A stretch of DNA of 64,000 nt from Geodermatophilus poikilotrophus (GTDB lineage Bacteria; Actinomycetota; Actinomycetes; Mycobacteriales; Geodermatophilaceae): positions 463,653-527,652 of the forward strand of contig NZ_FOIE01000002.1 of NCBI RefSeq assembly GCF_900111455.1, written 5' to 3'. Below the pieces are notes generated by a model. That model saw only the letters and a list, made by a program, of their open reading frames with translations, had not been told where the DNA came from and searched no databases. This document shows, piece after piece, positions 17,311 through 25,574 of the stretch. How positions within the stretch are numbered: the first letter of the stretch is position 1; each line of letters starts with the position of its first letter. A program made the translations under genes and the position numbers.

Positions 17311-17371
17311 GGAAGGGCCTCTTCGCCCCCCGCCGCTCGCAGGCTCCGGCGGGCCCCTGCGGGGAGGCCGC
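17311..17371 (+). repeat. Intergenic inverted-repeat element, copy 7
   Basis: It begins after the fasR stop codon. GGAAGGGCCTCTTCGCCCCC and CGGCGGGCCCCTGCGGGGAGG surround a CCGCTCGCAGGCTCC core. It separates fasR from the fabD promoter region. Confidence 0.68.
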
Positions 17372-17519
17372 ACCGGCGCACAGTGCGGTTCCCACCACGA
17401 CGACCCGGACGACACGGCGCGCGAACCCGGTCCAGTTGTAGGAACCCTCCAAAGACCAGCGGTGTGCTTTCGTACCGCTCCCCAGTACGCGGCTCCGCCG
17501 ACCCTGGCACGGTGAGGAC
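17372..17519 (+). promoter_or_regulatory. Probable promoter/operator region of the fab operon
   Basis: These 148 bases between repeat copy 7 and fabD include a less G+C-rich patch at about 17435-17485 (TTGTAGGAACCCTCC, then CCAAAG and CTTTCG as a short spaced inverted repeat). It is the obvious place for a FasR-responsive promoter. I cannot recognise a verified FasR box, so the assignment rests on position. Confidence 0.35.
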
Positions 17520-18722
17520 GTGCTGGCCGTTCTCGCCCCCGGACAGGGTGCCCAGAAGCCCGGGATGCTGACCGACTGGCTCGAGCTCCCCGGGGCCGAG
17601 TCCTTCTTCCGCTGGGCCGGTGCGATCGCCGACGCCGACCTGCTGGCGCTGGGCACCACCGGCGACGCCGAGGCGATCAAGGACACCGCGGTGACCCAGC
17701 CGCTGGTGGTCGCGATGAGCCTGTTCGTCGCCCGCGAGCTGGGCGGCCTGCCCGGCCCGGTCGCGCACACACCGCACACCGGCCGGGACGTCGTCATCAC
17801 CGGGCACAGCGTCGGCGAGCTGACCGCGGCCGCCCTCGCCGGGGTGCTCAGCGTGGAGGCGGCGATCGCGCTGACGGCCGTCCGCGGCCGCGCGATGGCC
17901 GCCGCGTGCGCGCAGACGCCGACCGGGATGTCCGCCGTCCTCGGGGGCGACCCCGACGAGCTGGCCGCCGCACTGGAGGAGCACGGGCTGGCCCCGGCCA
18001 ACATGAACGGTGGCGGCCAGGTCGTCGTCGCCGGGCCGCTCGACGGCCTCGCCGCCCTCAAGGCCGCCCCGCCGGCCAGGGCGCGGGTCCTGCCGCTGTC
18101 GGTGGCCGGCGCCTTCCACACCCGGTACATGGCGCCCGCCCGCGCCGAGCTCGAGGGCCTGGTCGGTGGCCTGCGCCCCGCCGACCCCAGCCGGCTGCTG
18201 CTGTCGAACGCCGACGGTGCCGCGGTGGCCACCGGCGCGGAGGTGCTGTCCCGGCTGGTCAGCCAGGTGACCAGCCCGGTGCGCTTCGATGCCTGCCTGG
18301 CCACCCTCCGCGACCTCGGCGTCACCGCCGTGCTCGAGCTGCCGCCCGCCGGCGCGCTGGCCGGCCTGGCCAAGCGCGAGTGGAAGGACAGCGACATCGA
18401 GGTCCTGGCCGTCGGCAGCCCCGCCGACCTCGACCGGGCCCGCGCCCTCATCGAGGCCGAGCGCGGCCGCCCGGAGCCCGACCACCTGCCCGACTGGCGG
18501 GTCGTCGTCTCCCCCGTGCGCGGCACGGTGAGCCCGGCCGACGTCGCCGAGGGTGCCCACCTGCCGGCCGGCACCCCGCTGGGCCGCATCCGCAGCCGCC
18601 GCCAGGAGGCTGACGTGTCGGCCGGGTACGACGGCGTCCTCGCCGAGTGGCTCGTGCAGGAGGGCGACCTCGTCGACGCCGGCGACCCGATCGCGCGGCT
18701 CTACCCGGAGGTGCAGTCATGA
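17520..18722 (+). CDS. fabD: Malonyl-CoA:ACP transacylase with a biotinyl/lipoyl-like C-terminal domain
   Basis: FabD loads malonyl groups from malonyl-CoA onto ACP for fatty-acid elongation. The catalytic serine is Ser97 in GHSVGE, the arginine is Arg122 (VRGRAM) and the histidine is His200 (AGAFHTRYM); these cover the usual 300-residue enzyme. Residues about 325-400 are an extra tail that reads like a biotinyl/lipoyl swinging domain: VSPVRGTVSP, then a hairpin RSRRQEAD, then YDGVLAEWLVQEGDLVDAGDP. The hairpin lacks the modifiable lysine of a real carrier. The GTG start follows GTGAGG closely. The stop overlaps the fabH ATG (ATGA). Confidence 0.93.
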   Translation: MLAVLAPGQGAQKPGMLTDWLELPGAESFFRWAGAIADADLLALGTTGDAEAIKDTAVTQPLVVAMSLFVARELGGLPGPVAHTPHTGRDVVITGHSVGELTAAALAGVLSVEAAIALTAVRGRAMAAACAQTPTGMSAVLGGDPDELAAALEEHGLAPANMNGGGQVVVAGPLDGLAALKAAPPARARVLPLSVAGAFHTRYMAPARAELEGLVGGLRPADPSRLLLSNADGAAVATGAEVLSRLVSQVTSPVRFDACLATLRDLGVTAVLELPPAGALAGLAKREWKDSDIEVLAVGSPADLDRARALIEAERGRPEPDHLPDWRVVVSPVRGTVSPADVAEGAHLPAGTPLGRIRSRRQEADVSAGYDGVLAEWLVQEGDLVDAGDPIARLYPEVQS

Positions 18723-19687
18723 CCGGACTCCAGTTGACGACCGGAGCCCCCGGCGCCCGCATCCTCGGCTTCGGCAGCTACCGGCCGCGCCGCCGGGTCA
18801 CCAACCACGAGCTCGCCGAGACCATGGACACCAACGACGAGTGGATCCAGGCGCGGGTCGGCATCGCCGAGCGCCGCTGGGCGGGGCCGGACGAGTCGCT
18901 GCTGGAGATGAGCGCCGCCGCCGGCGGCAAGGCCCTCGCGGCCAGCGGCCTGGACGCCTCCGAGGTCGACCTCGTCCTGCTCGCCTCGGCGAGCCTGCCG
19001 CGGCCGATCCCGGGCCTGGCCCCCGAGATCGCGCACCGGCTCGGCGCCCAGCGTCCCGGCGCGTTCGACCTCAACGCCGGCTGCGCCGGCTGGTGCTACG
19101 CGCTCAGCGCGGCCGCCGACGCGATCCGCAGCGGCTCGGCCCGCAACGCCCTGGTGATCGGCGGCGAGCGGCTGACCGACTACACCGACCTGACCGACCG
19201 GTCGACCGCGGTGATCTTCGCCGACGGCGCGGGGGCCGCCGTCCTCGGCCCGTCGGACACCCCGGCCGTCGGGCCGGTCGTGTGGGGCAGCGACGGCGAC
19301 CAGTCCAGCGCCATCGCCATCCCCGAGGGCGAGAAGGCGATGAGCATGGCCGGCCAGGCGGTGTACCGGTGGGCCACCACCCGGCTCACCGCCACGCTGC
19401 TGACGGCCATGGAGCGCGCCGGCGTCGGCCCCGAGGACATCGACGTGTTCGCGCCGCACCAGGCCAACCTGCGGATCATCGAACTGATGGCCAAGCGGCT
19501 CGGGCTGCCCGAGCGCACGGTCATCGCACGCGACGTCGTGCGGTCGGGCAACACCTCCTCGGCCTCGGTGCCGCTGGCGCTGTCGGCGCTCCTCGAGTCC
19601 GGTGAGGCCAGGAGCGGTGACCTCGCCCTGATCCTGGGGTACGGGGCCGGCCTCACCTTCGCCGGCCAGGTCGTCGTCCTGCCCTGA
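18719..19687 (+). CDS. fabH: Beta-ketoacyl-ACP synthase III
   Basis: FabH starts fatty-acid synthesis by condensing an acyl-CoA primer with malonyl-ACP. The 322-residue protein has the catalytic cysteine in LNAGCAGW, the histidine in PHQANLRI and the asparagine in SGNTSSAS, in the order of the family. TNDEWIQARVGIAERRW is the usual N-terminal signature. Its ATG overlaps the fabD stop, so the two are translationally coupled. In actinobacteria this enzyme sets straight- versus branched-chain priming; the preference cannot be read here. acpP follows after 76 bases. Confidence 0.95.
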   Translation: MTGLQLTTGAPGARILGFGSYRPRRRVTNHELAETMDTNDEWIQARVGIAERRWAGPDESLLEMSAAAGGKALAASGLDASEVDLVLLASASLPRPIPGLAPEIAHRLGAQRPGAFDLNAGCAGWCYALSAAADAIRSGSARNALVIGGERLTDYTDLTDRSTAVIFADGAGAAVLGPSDTPAVGPVVWGSDGDQSSAIAIPEGEKAMSMAGQAVYRWATTRLTATLLTAMERAGVGPEDIDVFAPHQANLRIIELMAKRLGLPERTVIARDVVRSGNTSSASVPLALSALLESGEARSGDLALILGYGAGLTFAGQVVVLP

Positions 19688-19763
19688 CCGGCACCACAGA
19701 TCCCCGGGCCACAGGGGCCCGACGGCGGGTGCACCCCGCCCCACCCGAGAGAGAGGACCGCGC

Positions 19764-20003
19764 GTGAGCGAGGACATCCAGACCGGTCTGGCCGAGATCC
19801 TGGAGGAGGTCGCGGGCGTGGCGCCCGCGGACGCCACCCCGGAGAAGTCGTTCACCGAGGACCTCGACGTCGACTCGCTGTCGATGGTCGAGATCGCCAC
19901 CGCGGTCGAGGACAAGTTCGGCGTCGCCATCCCCGACGACGAGCTGGCCAACATCAAGACCGTCGGCGACGCCATGAGCTACATCCAGAAGAACAAGGCC
20001 TGA
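19764..20003 (+). CDS. acpP: Acyl carrier protein
   Basis: This 79-residue acidic four-helix protein carries the growing acyl chain on a 4'-phosphopantetheine arm. The attachment serine lies in DVDSLSMVE at about residue 39. The C-terminal helix IKTVGDAMSYIQ is typical. The GTG start is preceded by GAGAGAGAGGACC. It sits in the canonical position between fabH and fabF, with repeat copy 8 following its stop. Confidence 0.96.
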   Translation: MSEDIQTGLAEILEEVAGVAPADATPEKSFTEDLDVDSLSMVEIATAVEDKFGVAIPDDELANIKTVGDAMSYIQKNKA

Positions 20004-20110
20004 ACGAGGACCCCGCTGCCCCCACCGTGACAGGACCCGTCCACCCCACCCCTCGCACGCTTGGGGGGAGCCTCTGGACGGCGCCGGCGGCGGGGCCCTG
20101 CAGCGGGGCC
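20004..20110 (+). repeat. Compound intergenic inverted repeat, copy 8
   Basis: This copy lies directly after the acpP stop. GAGGACCCCGCTGCCCCC pairs with the distal GGGGCCCTGCAGCGGGGCC, and a second related unit (GGACCCGTCC ... GCCTCTGGAC) with a CCCCTCGCACGCTTGGGG core is nested inside. It sits inside the fab operon, so complete termination here would cut off fabF; partial termination or RNA processing is more likely. Confidence 0.68.
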
Positions 20111-20151
20111 ACGCCTGGCCCCCGACCGCACGTCCCAGGAGGAACCCCGTC

Positions 20152-21393
20152 ATGAGCACGTCCGACGGCGACGTCGTCGTCACCGGCCTCGGTGCCACCA
20201 CGCCGCTCGGGAGCGACGTCGCCAGCACGTGGGACGCGCTGCTGGCCGGGCGGTCGGGGGTCAGCCGGATCACCGACGACTGGGTCAAGGACTTCCCGGC
20301 CCAGCTCGTCGCCCGGCTGGCCACCGATCCGGCCCAGCAGATCGACCGAGTCCGCGCCCGTCGGCTGGACCGCAGCCAGCAGGTGGCCGTGGTCGCCGCC
20401 GAGGAGGCCTGGCGCGACTCCGGGGCGGCCGACGCCGGGGTGGCCCACGAGCGGGTCGCCGTCGTCTTCGGCACCGGCATCGGCGGGGCGCTGACCCTGC
20501 TCGGCCAGGACGACGTCCTGGAGGAGAAGGGCCCCAAGCGGGTCTCCCCGTTCACCATCCCGATGCTCATGCCCAACGGCCCGGCCGCCGCGGTCGGCCT
20601 CGCGGTCGGTGCCAAGGGTGGCGTGCACGCCCCGGTCAGCGCCTGCGCCTCCGGCGCGGAGGCGATCCGCTGGGGCCTGGACCTGCTGCGCTTCGACCGG
20701 GCCGACGTCGTGCTGGTCGGCGGCGCGGAGGCCTGCGTGCACCCGCTGCCGATGGCCGGCTTCGCCGCGATGCGCGCCATGAGCACCCGCAACGACGAGC
20801 CCGAGCGCGCCTCCCGCCCGTTCGACAAGGCCCGGGACGGCTTCGTCCTCGGCGAGGGCGCGGCCGCGCTCGTCCTCGAGCGGGGGGACGCGGCGCGGGC
20901 CCGCGGCGCCCGGATCCACGCCCGGCTGGCCGGGGCCGGCGGCACCGCCGACGGCTACGACCTGGTCGCCCCGCACCCGGAGGGCGAGGGCGCCGGCCGG
21001 GCCATCGCCGCCGCCGTCCGCGACGCCGGGCTGACGCCCGCCGACATCGGCCACGTCAACGCGCACGCCACCTCCACGCCGGTGGGCGACACCGCGGAGG
21101 CCGCAGCCATCCTCAGCACGGTCGGCGAGCACACCCTCGTGACGGCGACCAAGAGCCAGACCGGCCACCTGCTCGGCGCGGCCGGGGCGCTGGAGTCGGT
21201 CTTCACCATCCTCGCGCTGCGCGACCAGCTCGTGCCGGCCACCGCCAACCTCGACGACCCGGACGACGACGCGGCCGTCCAGGCCCTCGACATCGTGCGC
21301 CGCGAGCCGCGGCGCGCCCGGCTCGACGCCGCGGTCAACGACTCCTTCGGCTTCGGCGGCCACAACATCGCGCTGGTGTTCACCACCGCCTGA
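20152..21393 (+). CDS. fabF: Beta-ketoacyl-ACP synthase II
   Basis: FabF elongates acyl-ACP by condensation with malonyl-ACP. The 413-residue protein has the active-site cysteine in SACASGAEAI, the first histidine in NAHATSTPVGD and the second in KSQTGHLLGAAGA. The C-terminal NDSFGFGGHNIALVF is the family signature. The ATG at 20152 follows CCAGGAGGAACCCCGTC. It lies between repeat copies 8 and 9 in the fab operon. In mycobacteria the corresponding genes are kasA/kasB; only one copy is present here. Confidence 0.96.
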   Translation: MSTSDGDVVVTGLGATTPLGSDVASTWDALLAGRSGVSRITDDWVKDFPAQLVARLATDPAQQIDRVRARRLDRSQQVAVVAAEEAWRDSGAADAGVAHERVAVVFGTGIGGALTLLGQDDVLEEKGPKRVSPFTIPMLMPNGPAAAVGLAVGAKGGVHAPVSACASGAEAIRWGLDLLRFDRADVVLVGGAEACVHPLPMAGFAAMRAMSTRNDEPERASRPFDKARDGFVLGEGAAALVLERGDAARARGARIHARLAGAGGTADGYDLVAPHPEGEGAGRAIAAAVRDAGLTPADIGHVNAHATSTPVGDTAEAAAILSTVGEHTLVTATKSQTGHLLGAAGALESVFTILALRDQLVPATANLDDPDDDAAVQALDIVRREPRRARLDAAVNDSFGFGGHNIALVFTTA

Positions 21394-21452
21394 GAGAGGA
21401 CCCCGCTGCCCCCCGCCGCTCGCACGCTCGCGGCGGGCCCCGGCAGCGGGGC
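21394..21452 (+). repeat. Intergenic inverted-repeat element, copy 9
   Basis: It starts after the fabF stop. GAGAGGACCCCGCTGCC and GGCAGCGGGGCC are complementary arms around the core CCGCTCGCACGCTCGCGGCGG. It is nearly identical in its arms to copy 8. Confidence 0.72.
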
Positions 21453-21527
21453 CACCGTCCAGCCCCGGTGGGTCCCGCACCCACCCGGGCCGTCCCTGCA
21501 CGCCTGCGTCCGGCCCGTGGAGGTCCC

Positions 21528-22940
21528 GTGAGCACGCTCCAAGCCGTTCCCCCCGTCGTCGCCCCGGACTCACGCGACCCCGAGGACCGCCTGACCCGGT
21601 TCTTCGACGCCGGCTCCACGTCGCTGCTGGCGTCCCGGGACACCTCCGGTGTGGTGGCCGCCCGCGGCACGGTGTCGGGGACCCGGGCGGTCGCCTTCTG
21701 CACCGATGCCACCGTCATGGGCGGTGCCATGGGGGTCGACGGCTGCCGGCACATCGTCGACGCCATCGACACCGCCCTGCGCGAGCGGCTGCCGGTCGTC
21801 GGCATCTGGCACTCCGGCGGTGCCCGGCTGGCCGAGGGGGTCACCGCGCTGCACGCGGTGGGCGAGGTCTTCGAGGCGATGGTCCGCGCCTCGGGACGCA
21901 TCCCGCAGATCTCGGTCGTCCTGGGCCCGGCCGCCGGCGGCGCCGCCTACGGCCCGGCGCTGACCGACCTGGTGATCATGGGCCCCGCCGGCCGGGTGTT
22001 CGTCACCGGTCCGGACGTCGTCCGCTCGGTCACCGGCGAGGACGTCGACATGGAGAGCCTGGGCGGTCCGGACACCCACGGCCGGCGCAGCGGCGTCGTC
22101 CACGTGGTGGCCGGTTCCGAGCAGGGGGCGCTGGACACCGCGCGGCAGGCCGTCGACCTGCTCGCCGCGCAGGGGACCTTCGCCTCCGCCGAGGGCGAGC
22201 CCGACGTCGACCTGCGGGCCCTGCTGCCCGAGCAGGCCAACCGCGCCTACGACGTCAAGCCCGTGGTGGCCGCCGTCCTCGACGGGCCGGCGCTGGAGCT
22301 GCACCCGCGCTGGGCGCCGAACATCGTCACCGCCCTCGGCCGGCTGGCCGGCCGGACCGTGGGCGTGATCGCCAACAACCCGCTGCGGCTGGGCGGCTGC
22401 CTGGACTCCGCATCGGCGGAGAAGGCGGCCCGCTTCGTGCGGATGTGCGACGCGTTCGGCGTCCCGCTGGTGGTGCTCGTCGACGTCCCGGGCTACCTGC
22501 CCGGCGTCGGTCAGGAGTGGGACGGCGTGGTGCGCCGCGGGGCCAAGCTGCTGCACGCCTTCGCCGAGGCGGTGGTGCCCCGGGTGACGCTGGTGACCCG
22601 CAAGTCCTACGGCGGCGCCTACATCGCGATGAACGCCCGCTCGCTGGGCGCCACGGCCGTCTTCGCCTGGCCGGGCGCCGAGGTGGCGGTCATGGGCGCC
22701 AAGGCGGCCGTCGGCATCCTGCACCGCAAGAAGCTGGCCGCCGTCCCGCCCGGTGAGCGCGAGGCGCTGCACGCCCAGTTGGCCGCCGAGCACGAGCGGA
22801 TCGCCGGCGGCGTGAACCGGGCCCTGGAGATCGGGGTCGTCGACGAGGTGGTCGACCCGTCGCAGACCAGGCGACGGCTGGTGGCGGCACTCGCGGCCGC
22901 GCCGCCCGGCCGCGGGGCCCACGGCAACATCCCGCTGTAG
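21528..22940 (+). CDS. accD: Acyl-CoA carboxylase carboxyltransferase (beta) subunit, AccD6-like
   Basis: This 470-residue subunit transfers the carboxyl group from biotin to acetyl-CoA or propionyl-CoA, making malonyl-CoA for FabD. The two crotonase-like halves show GIWHSGGARLAEGV, LGPAAGGAAYGPALTD, VDVPGYLPGVGQEWDG and KSYGGAYIAMN, all typical carboxyltransferase landmarks. The length matches AccD6, which closes the same cluster in mycobacteria. GTG at 21528 is preceded by GTGGAGGTCCC; the long frame upstream is a shadow of fabF. The biotin-carrying alpha subunit is not in the window. Confidence 0.93.
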   Translation: MSTLQAVPPVVAPDSRDPEDRLTRFFDAGSTSLLASRDTSGVVAARGTVSGTRAVAFCTDATVMGGAMGVDGCRHIVDAIDTALRERLPVVGIWHSGGARLAEGVTALHAVGEVFEAMVRASGRIPQISVVLGPAAGGAAYGPALTDLVIMGPAGRVFVTGPDVVRSVTGEDVDMESLGGPDTHGRRSGVVHVVAGSEQGALDTARQAVDLLAAQGTFASAEGEPDVDLRALLPEQANRAYDVKPVVAAVLDGPALELHPRWAPNIVTALGRLAGRTVGVIANNPLRLGGCLDSASAEKAARFVRMCDAFGVPLVVLVDVPGYLPGVGQEWDGVVRRGAKLLHAFAEAVVPRVTLVTRKSYGGAYIAMNARSLGATAVFAWPGAEVAVMGAKAAVGILHRKKLAAVPPGEREALHAQLAAEHERIAGGVNRALEIGVVDEVVDPSQTRRRLVAALAAAPPGRGAHGNIPL

Positions 22941-22952
22941 CGGGGGCGGACG

Positions 22953-22996
22953 ACGGCCGGGCCCGGCACCCCCGCGGGGGTGCCGGGCCCGGCCGT
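22953..22996 (+). terminator. Perfect 44-base palindrome ending the fab/acc operon
   Basis: ACGGCCGGGCCCGGCACCCC with CG at the centre is followed by its exact complement, giving a 22-pair stem 12 bases after the accD stop. It is the strongest hairpin I see in the window and the likely end of the fasR-fabD-accD transcription unit. Confidence 0.8.
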
Positions 22997-23110
22997 TCTC
23001 GGGGAGTGTCTCGTCGTCCGGACGCCGCTTCCCCGACGACGTCCGGACGACCGGTCTGAGCCTACGACGAGAGGTGCGGGGCCGCCGTCCCGTCGTGGCC
23101 GGTTCGTGAC

Positions 23111-23167
23111 AAAGGACCCCGGCCTCCTCGCCCCTCGCAGGCTCGAGGCGAGCCTCTGGCCGGGCCG
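23111..23167 (-). repeat. Intergenic inverted-repeat element, copy 10
   Basis: This copy abuts the DUF3145 stop codon. AAAGGACCCCGGCC and GGCCGGGCCGC-like arms flank a CCCTCGCAGGCTCGAGG core on the plus strand. Confidence 0.65.
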
Positions 23168-23668
23168 CTAGACCACCTGGTGCAGCCAGGTGACCGGACT
23201 GCCGTCGCCGGCGTGCCGGTAGACCTCGAGGTCGGCGTCCCAGGCGGCGCCGAGCAGCTCGTCGACCCCGTGCCGGAACGCCTCGATCGACGTGGCGTGG
23301 GCCGCGAGGTTGCGCAGCTGCTGCTCGCTCACCACCAGGTCGCCGTTGGCGCTCGTGGGGGCGCGGAAGACACCGTGACCGGGCACGTACGACATGCGCT
23401 CGCCGTCGTTGCCGTAGCTGGCCTCCTCGGTGACCTCGAAGCGCAGCATCGGCCACGCGCGCAGCGCAGCGACCAGCTTGGCGCCCGTGCCGGGCGCGCC
23501 GGTCCAGGCGACCTCGGCACGGTAGGAACCGTGTGCCGCGGGCTGGTCGGCCCACGACAGGGAGACCGGCGCGCCGATGACGCGCTCGAGCGCCCACTCG
23601 ACGTGCTGGCAGAGCGCCTTCGGGCACGCGTGCACGAAGACGACACCCTGGGTAGACCGTCGCTGCAC
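23168..23668 (-). CDS. DUF3145 family protein
   Basis: This 166-residue soluble protein belongs to the actinobacterial DUF3145 family as I recognise it. Its landmarks are the N-terminal GVVFVHACPKALCQHVEW, the SWADQPAAHG segment and RMSYVPGHGVFRAP in the middle, ending in PVTWLHQVV. No enzymatic motif is visible. It is found beside the fab cluster in Streptomyces too, as far as I recall, so a role in lipid metabolism is plausible but unproven. The GTG start has GGAGGTGCCCC in front. It converges on accD across the large terminator. Confidence 0.82.
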   Translation of the reverse strand: MQRRSTQGVVFVHACPKALCQHVEWALERVIGAPVSLSWADQPAAHGSYRAEVAWTGAPGTGAKLVAALRAWPMLRFEVTEEASYGNDGERMSYVPGHGVFRAPTSANGDLVVSEQQLRNLAAHATSIEAFRHGVDELLGAAWDADLEVYRHAGDGSPVTWLHQVV

Positions 23669-24043
23669 GGGGCACCTCCATCGACTCGATCGGTCTCGTC
23701 TTCCCCAACGGACGATCGATTCGGTGACAGGCTGTGTTCAGCGATCTCGGACCAGGGGGTCCGAGGACAGTGTGCACGATGGTCACCCCATCGCGCCAGT
23801 GCGGGCGTGGCGGTTGGGTCCGGTGTGACGAGTCGGTTCCGCGTGTCGCCCCTACGCGCTGGTCAGCGGGGGTGCCGCGTGGTCGGGACCACTGCGCAGA
23901 GATCCACCGCCACCCCACATCCCGTCCACAGGATCTCCCCCGCGGGTCCACAGACGGACGCCCCACGACCGGAGCCGTACCGGAAGCCCCTCACGGACCG
24001 TAGTGGGACGCCGGGCGCCCGGCCCCTGCCGAGAGCCCGCAGG
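23669..24043. other. Intergenic region upstream of DUF3145
   Basis: These 375 bases contain no supported gene. The sequence is less G+C-rich at about 23670-23760 (CGATCGGTCTCG, GATCGATTCGG), where the leftward promoter of the DUF3145 gene probably lies. The rest resembles decayed sequence downstream of the broken GGDEF gene. Confidence 0.4.
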
Positions 24044-24575
24044 TCACCGGGCGAGCGCGGTCACCCGGTCGCCGTCGGCGCCCTTGGACCGGTACACCGC
24101 CTGGTCGGCGCGGCGGAGCACCTCGCCGCCCTCGTCGCCGGGCCGCACCACGGTGACGCCGACGCTCGCGGTGACCCCGGAGCCGGCGCCCACGACCGCC
24201 ACGGCGTCCCGCAGCCGGGCGGTCAGCACCTCCCCCTCGTCGGGGCCGCCTCGGCCAGGACGGCGAACTCGTCGCCGCCGAGCCGGGCCACCGTGTCGGT
24301 CTCCCGGACCGCACCGGTCAGCGCCGCGGTCACCGCCCGCAGGACGGCGTCGCCGGCGGCGTGGCCGCCGCGGTCGTCGACGCCCTCGAATTCGTCGAGG
24401 TCGACCAGGCAGACCACCCACAGGAACGGCGCGGCCAGCACCGCGGTGCCGGCCACGGCCAGCGGGACGACCCTGCGCCCCGCGGTGCCCGGCGTCAGCA
24501 GGACGTACCCGATCACGGCCAGGGCGGCGACGACAGGCGGGAGAGACCCACGCCACGCCTGCCGCCGTCCGCGCG
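24044..24575 (-). pseudogene. Frameshifted, truncated GGDEF (diguanylate cyclase-like) gene
   Basis: Two minus-strand frames together encode a GGDEF domain. The upstream frame has two hydrophobic segments ([29 protein letters not shown]) running straight into [20 protein letters not shown] and [15 protein letters not shown], then hits a stop. The downstream frame continues in register with [21 protein letters not shown] and ADQAVYRSKG. They join at a CCCC run near 24243 on the plus strand, consistent with loss of one base. The LTGLxNR segment expected before the first motif is also missing, so the gene seems internally deleted as well. No good start is visible; it abuts the divergent gene at 24591. 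A sequencing error could explain the frameshift but not the missing segment. Confidence 0.7.
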
Positions 24576-24590
24576 GGGTAGGAGGCCCGC

Positions 24591-25502
24591 ATGTCACCGC
24601 GCGGGGACACCTCCGGCCACCAGGGGATGGCCGACGCCGGACGGGACACGGTTGGCCCCCTGGTGCTCGGCGCCTGGGACGCCTTCCTGGAGCGGGCCGG
24701 GTCCGTCGACCTCGACCGGCCGACCCGGCTGCCCGGTTGGCGGGCGCACGAGGTGTGCGTGCACCTGGGCCTCTGGGCCGACCACGCGGCGCTGCCCGAT
24801 CTCGTGGCCTCAGCGCGGGCCGGAGGGGCCGGGACGGCGCCGGACGTCGACGCGACGAACGCGCGGGTGACCGCGGCGCACCGGAACGCCTCACGGGAGG
24901 AGGTGCTCGCCGCGCTGCGCGCCAACCGGGACGCCACCGCCCGCTACCTGACGGAGGAGCCCCCGGAGCTGGACACCGCGCCCGCGGTCGCCGTCGTCGG
25001 CCGGCTGCCGCTGCTCAGCGTCGTCCTCGGCCAGGCCTACGAGCTGGCGGTGCACGGACTGGACCTGGTGCCCCTCGGCGCGCCCCCTCCCCCGCCGGCG
25101 GTGCTGCAGTCGGGCCTGGCCGCGCTGGCCGACGTGACCGGCGCGCTGGCGGCCCGGGAGCGCGTCCACGGCGGGGCGACGCTGGCGACGCCGGAGGGCG
25201 GCTGGGCCTTCGCGGTCGACGACCGCGGCTGGACGGTGCGTCGGACGCCCCCGGGGGAGGTCCACGGCCCCGTCGTCGAGGCAGCAGCGGACCTGTTGCT
25301 GGAGGCTGCCTCGGGCCGGGTCAACCCGGTGACCGCGCTGGCCCGGCGCCGGCTGCGCGTGCACGAGCTCGGCGGCCTGCTGGCCCTCGCGCCGATCGTC
25401 CAGTCCGCGCCGGGCATCCCCGGCGGCCCGATCCTGGCGCTGGCGGCGCAGACGCTCGGCGGGGTGGGCGGCCTGCTCGGCCGGCTGCGCGGACGCCGCT
25501 GA
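24591..25502 (+). CDS. Mycothiol-dependent maleylpyruvate isomerase-like (DinB superfamily) protein
   Basis: This 303-residue protein resembles the maleylpyruvate-isomerase N-terminal metal-binding family, a DinB-like four-helix bundle that uses mycothiol in actinobacteria. Landmarks are [20 protein letters not shown] with candidate metal histidines, and [15 protein letters not shown]. The C-terminal half is an SCP2-like domain. The reaction is unknown; members act as thiol transferases or isomerases. ATG at 24591 follows GTAGGAGGCCCGC at good spacing and is preferred over the internal Met13. Repeat copy 11 starts after its stop. Confidence 0.75.
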   Translation: MSPRGDTSGHQGMADAGRDTVGPLVLGAWDAFLERAGSVDLDRPTRLPGWRAHEVCVHLGLWADHAALPDLVASARAGGAGTAPDVDATNARVTAAHRNASREEVLAALRANRDATARYLTEEPPELDTAPAVAVVGRLPLLSVVLGQAYELAVHGLDLVPLGAPPPPPAVLQSGLAALADVTGALAARERVHGGATLATPEGGWAFAVDDRGWTVRRTPPGEVHGPVVEAAADLLLEAASGRVNPVTALARRRLRVHELGGLLALAPIVQSAPGIPGGPILALAAQTLGGVGGLLGRLRGRR

Positions 25503-25574
25503 CGAGGACCCCGGGGCGACACCGGACCCCGTCCACGGGCTCGCCCCGAGCGGTGCGGGCGACGGCGTCCTCCC
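25503..25574. repeat. Intergenic inverted-repeat element, copy 11
   Basis: It fills the gap between two convergent stop codons. GAGGACCCCGGGGCG, a CCCCGTCCACGGGCTCGCCC core and GGCGTCCTCC form the arms. It is the most divergent copy and the last one before a 30 kb stretch with none. Confidence 0.58.

Noticed and set aside
2185..25574. The stop-codon repeats as a CRISPR array
   Set aside because: Copies are spread singly over kilobases, differ in length, are themselves inverted repeats and have genes, not spacers, between them. No cas genes are present.
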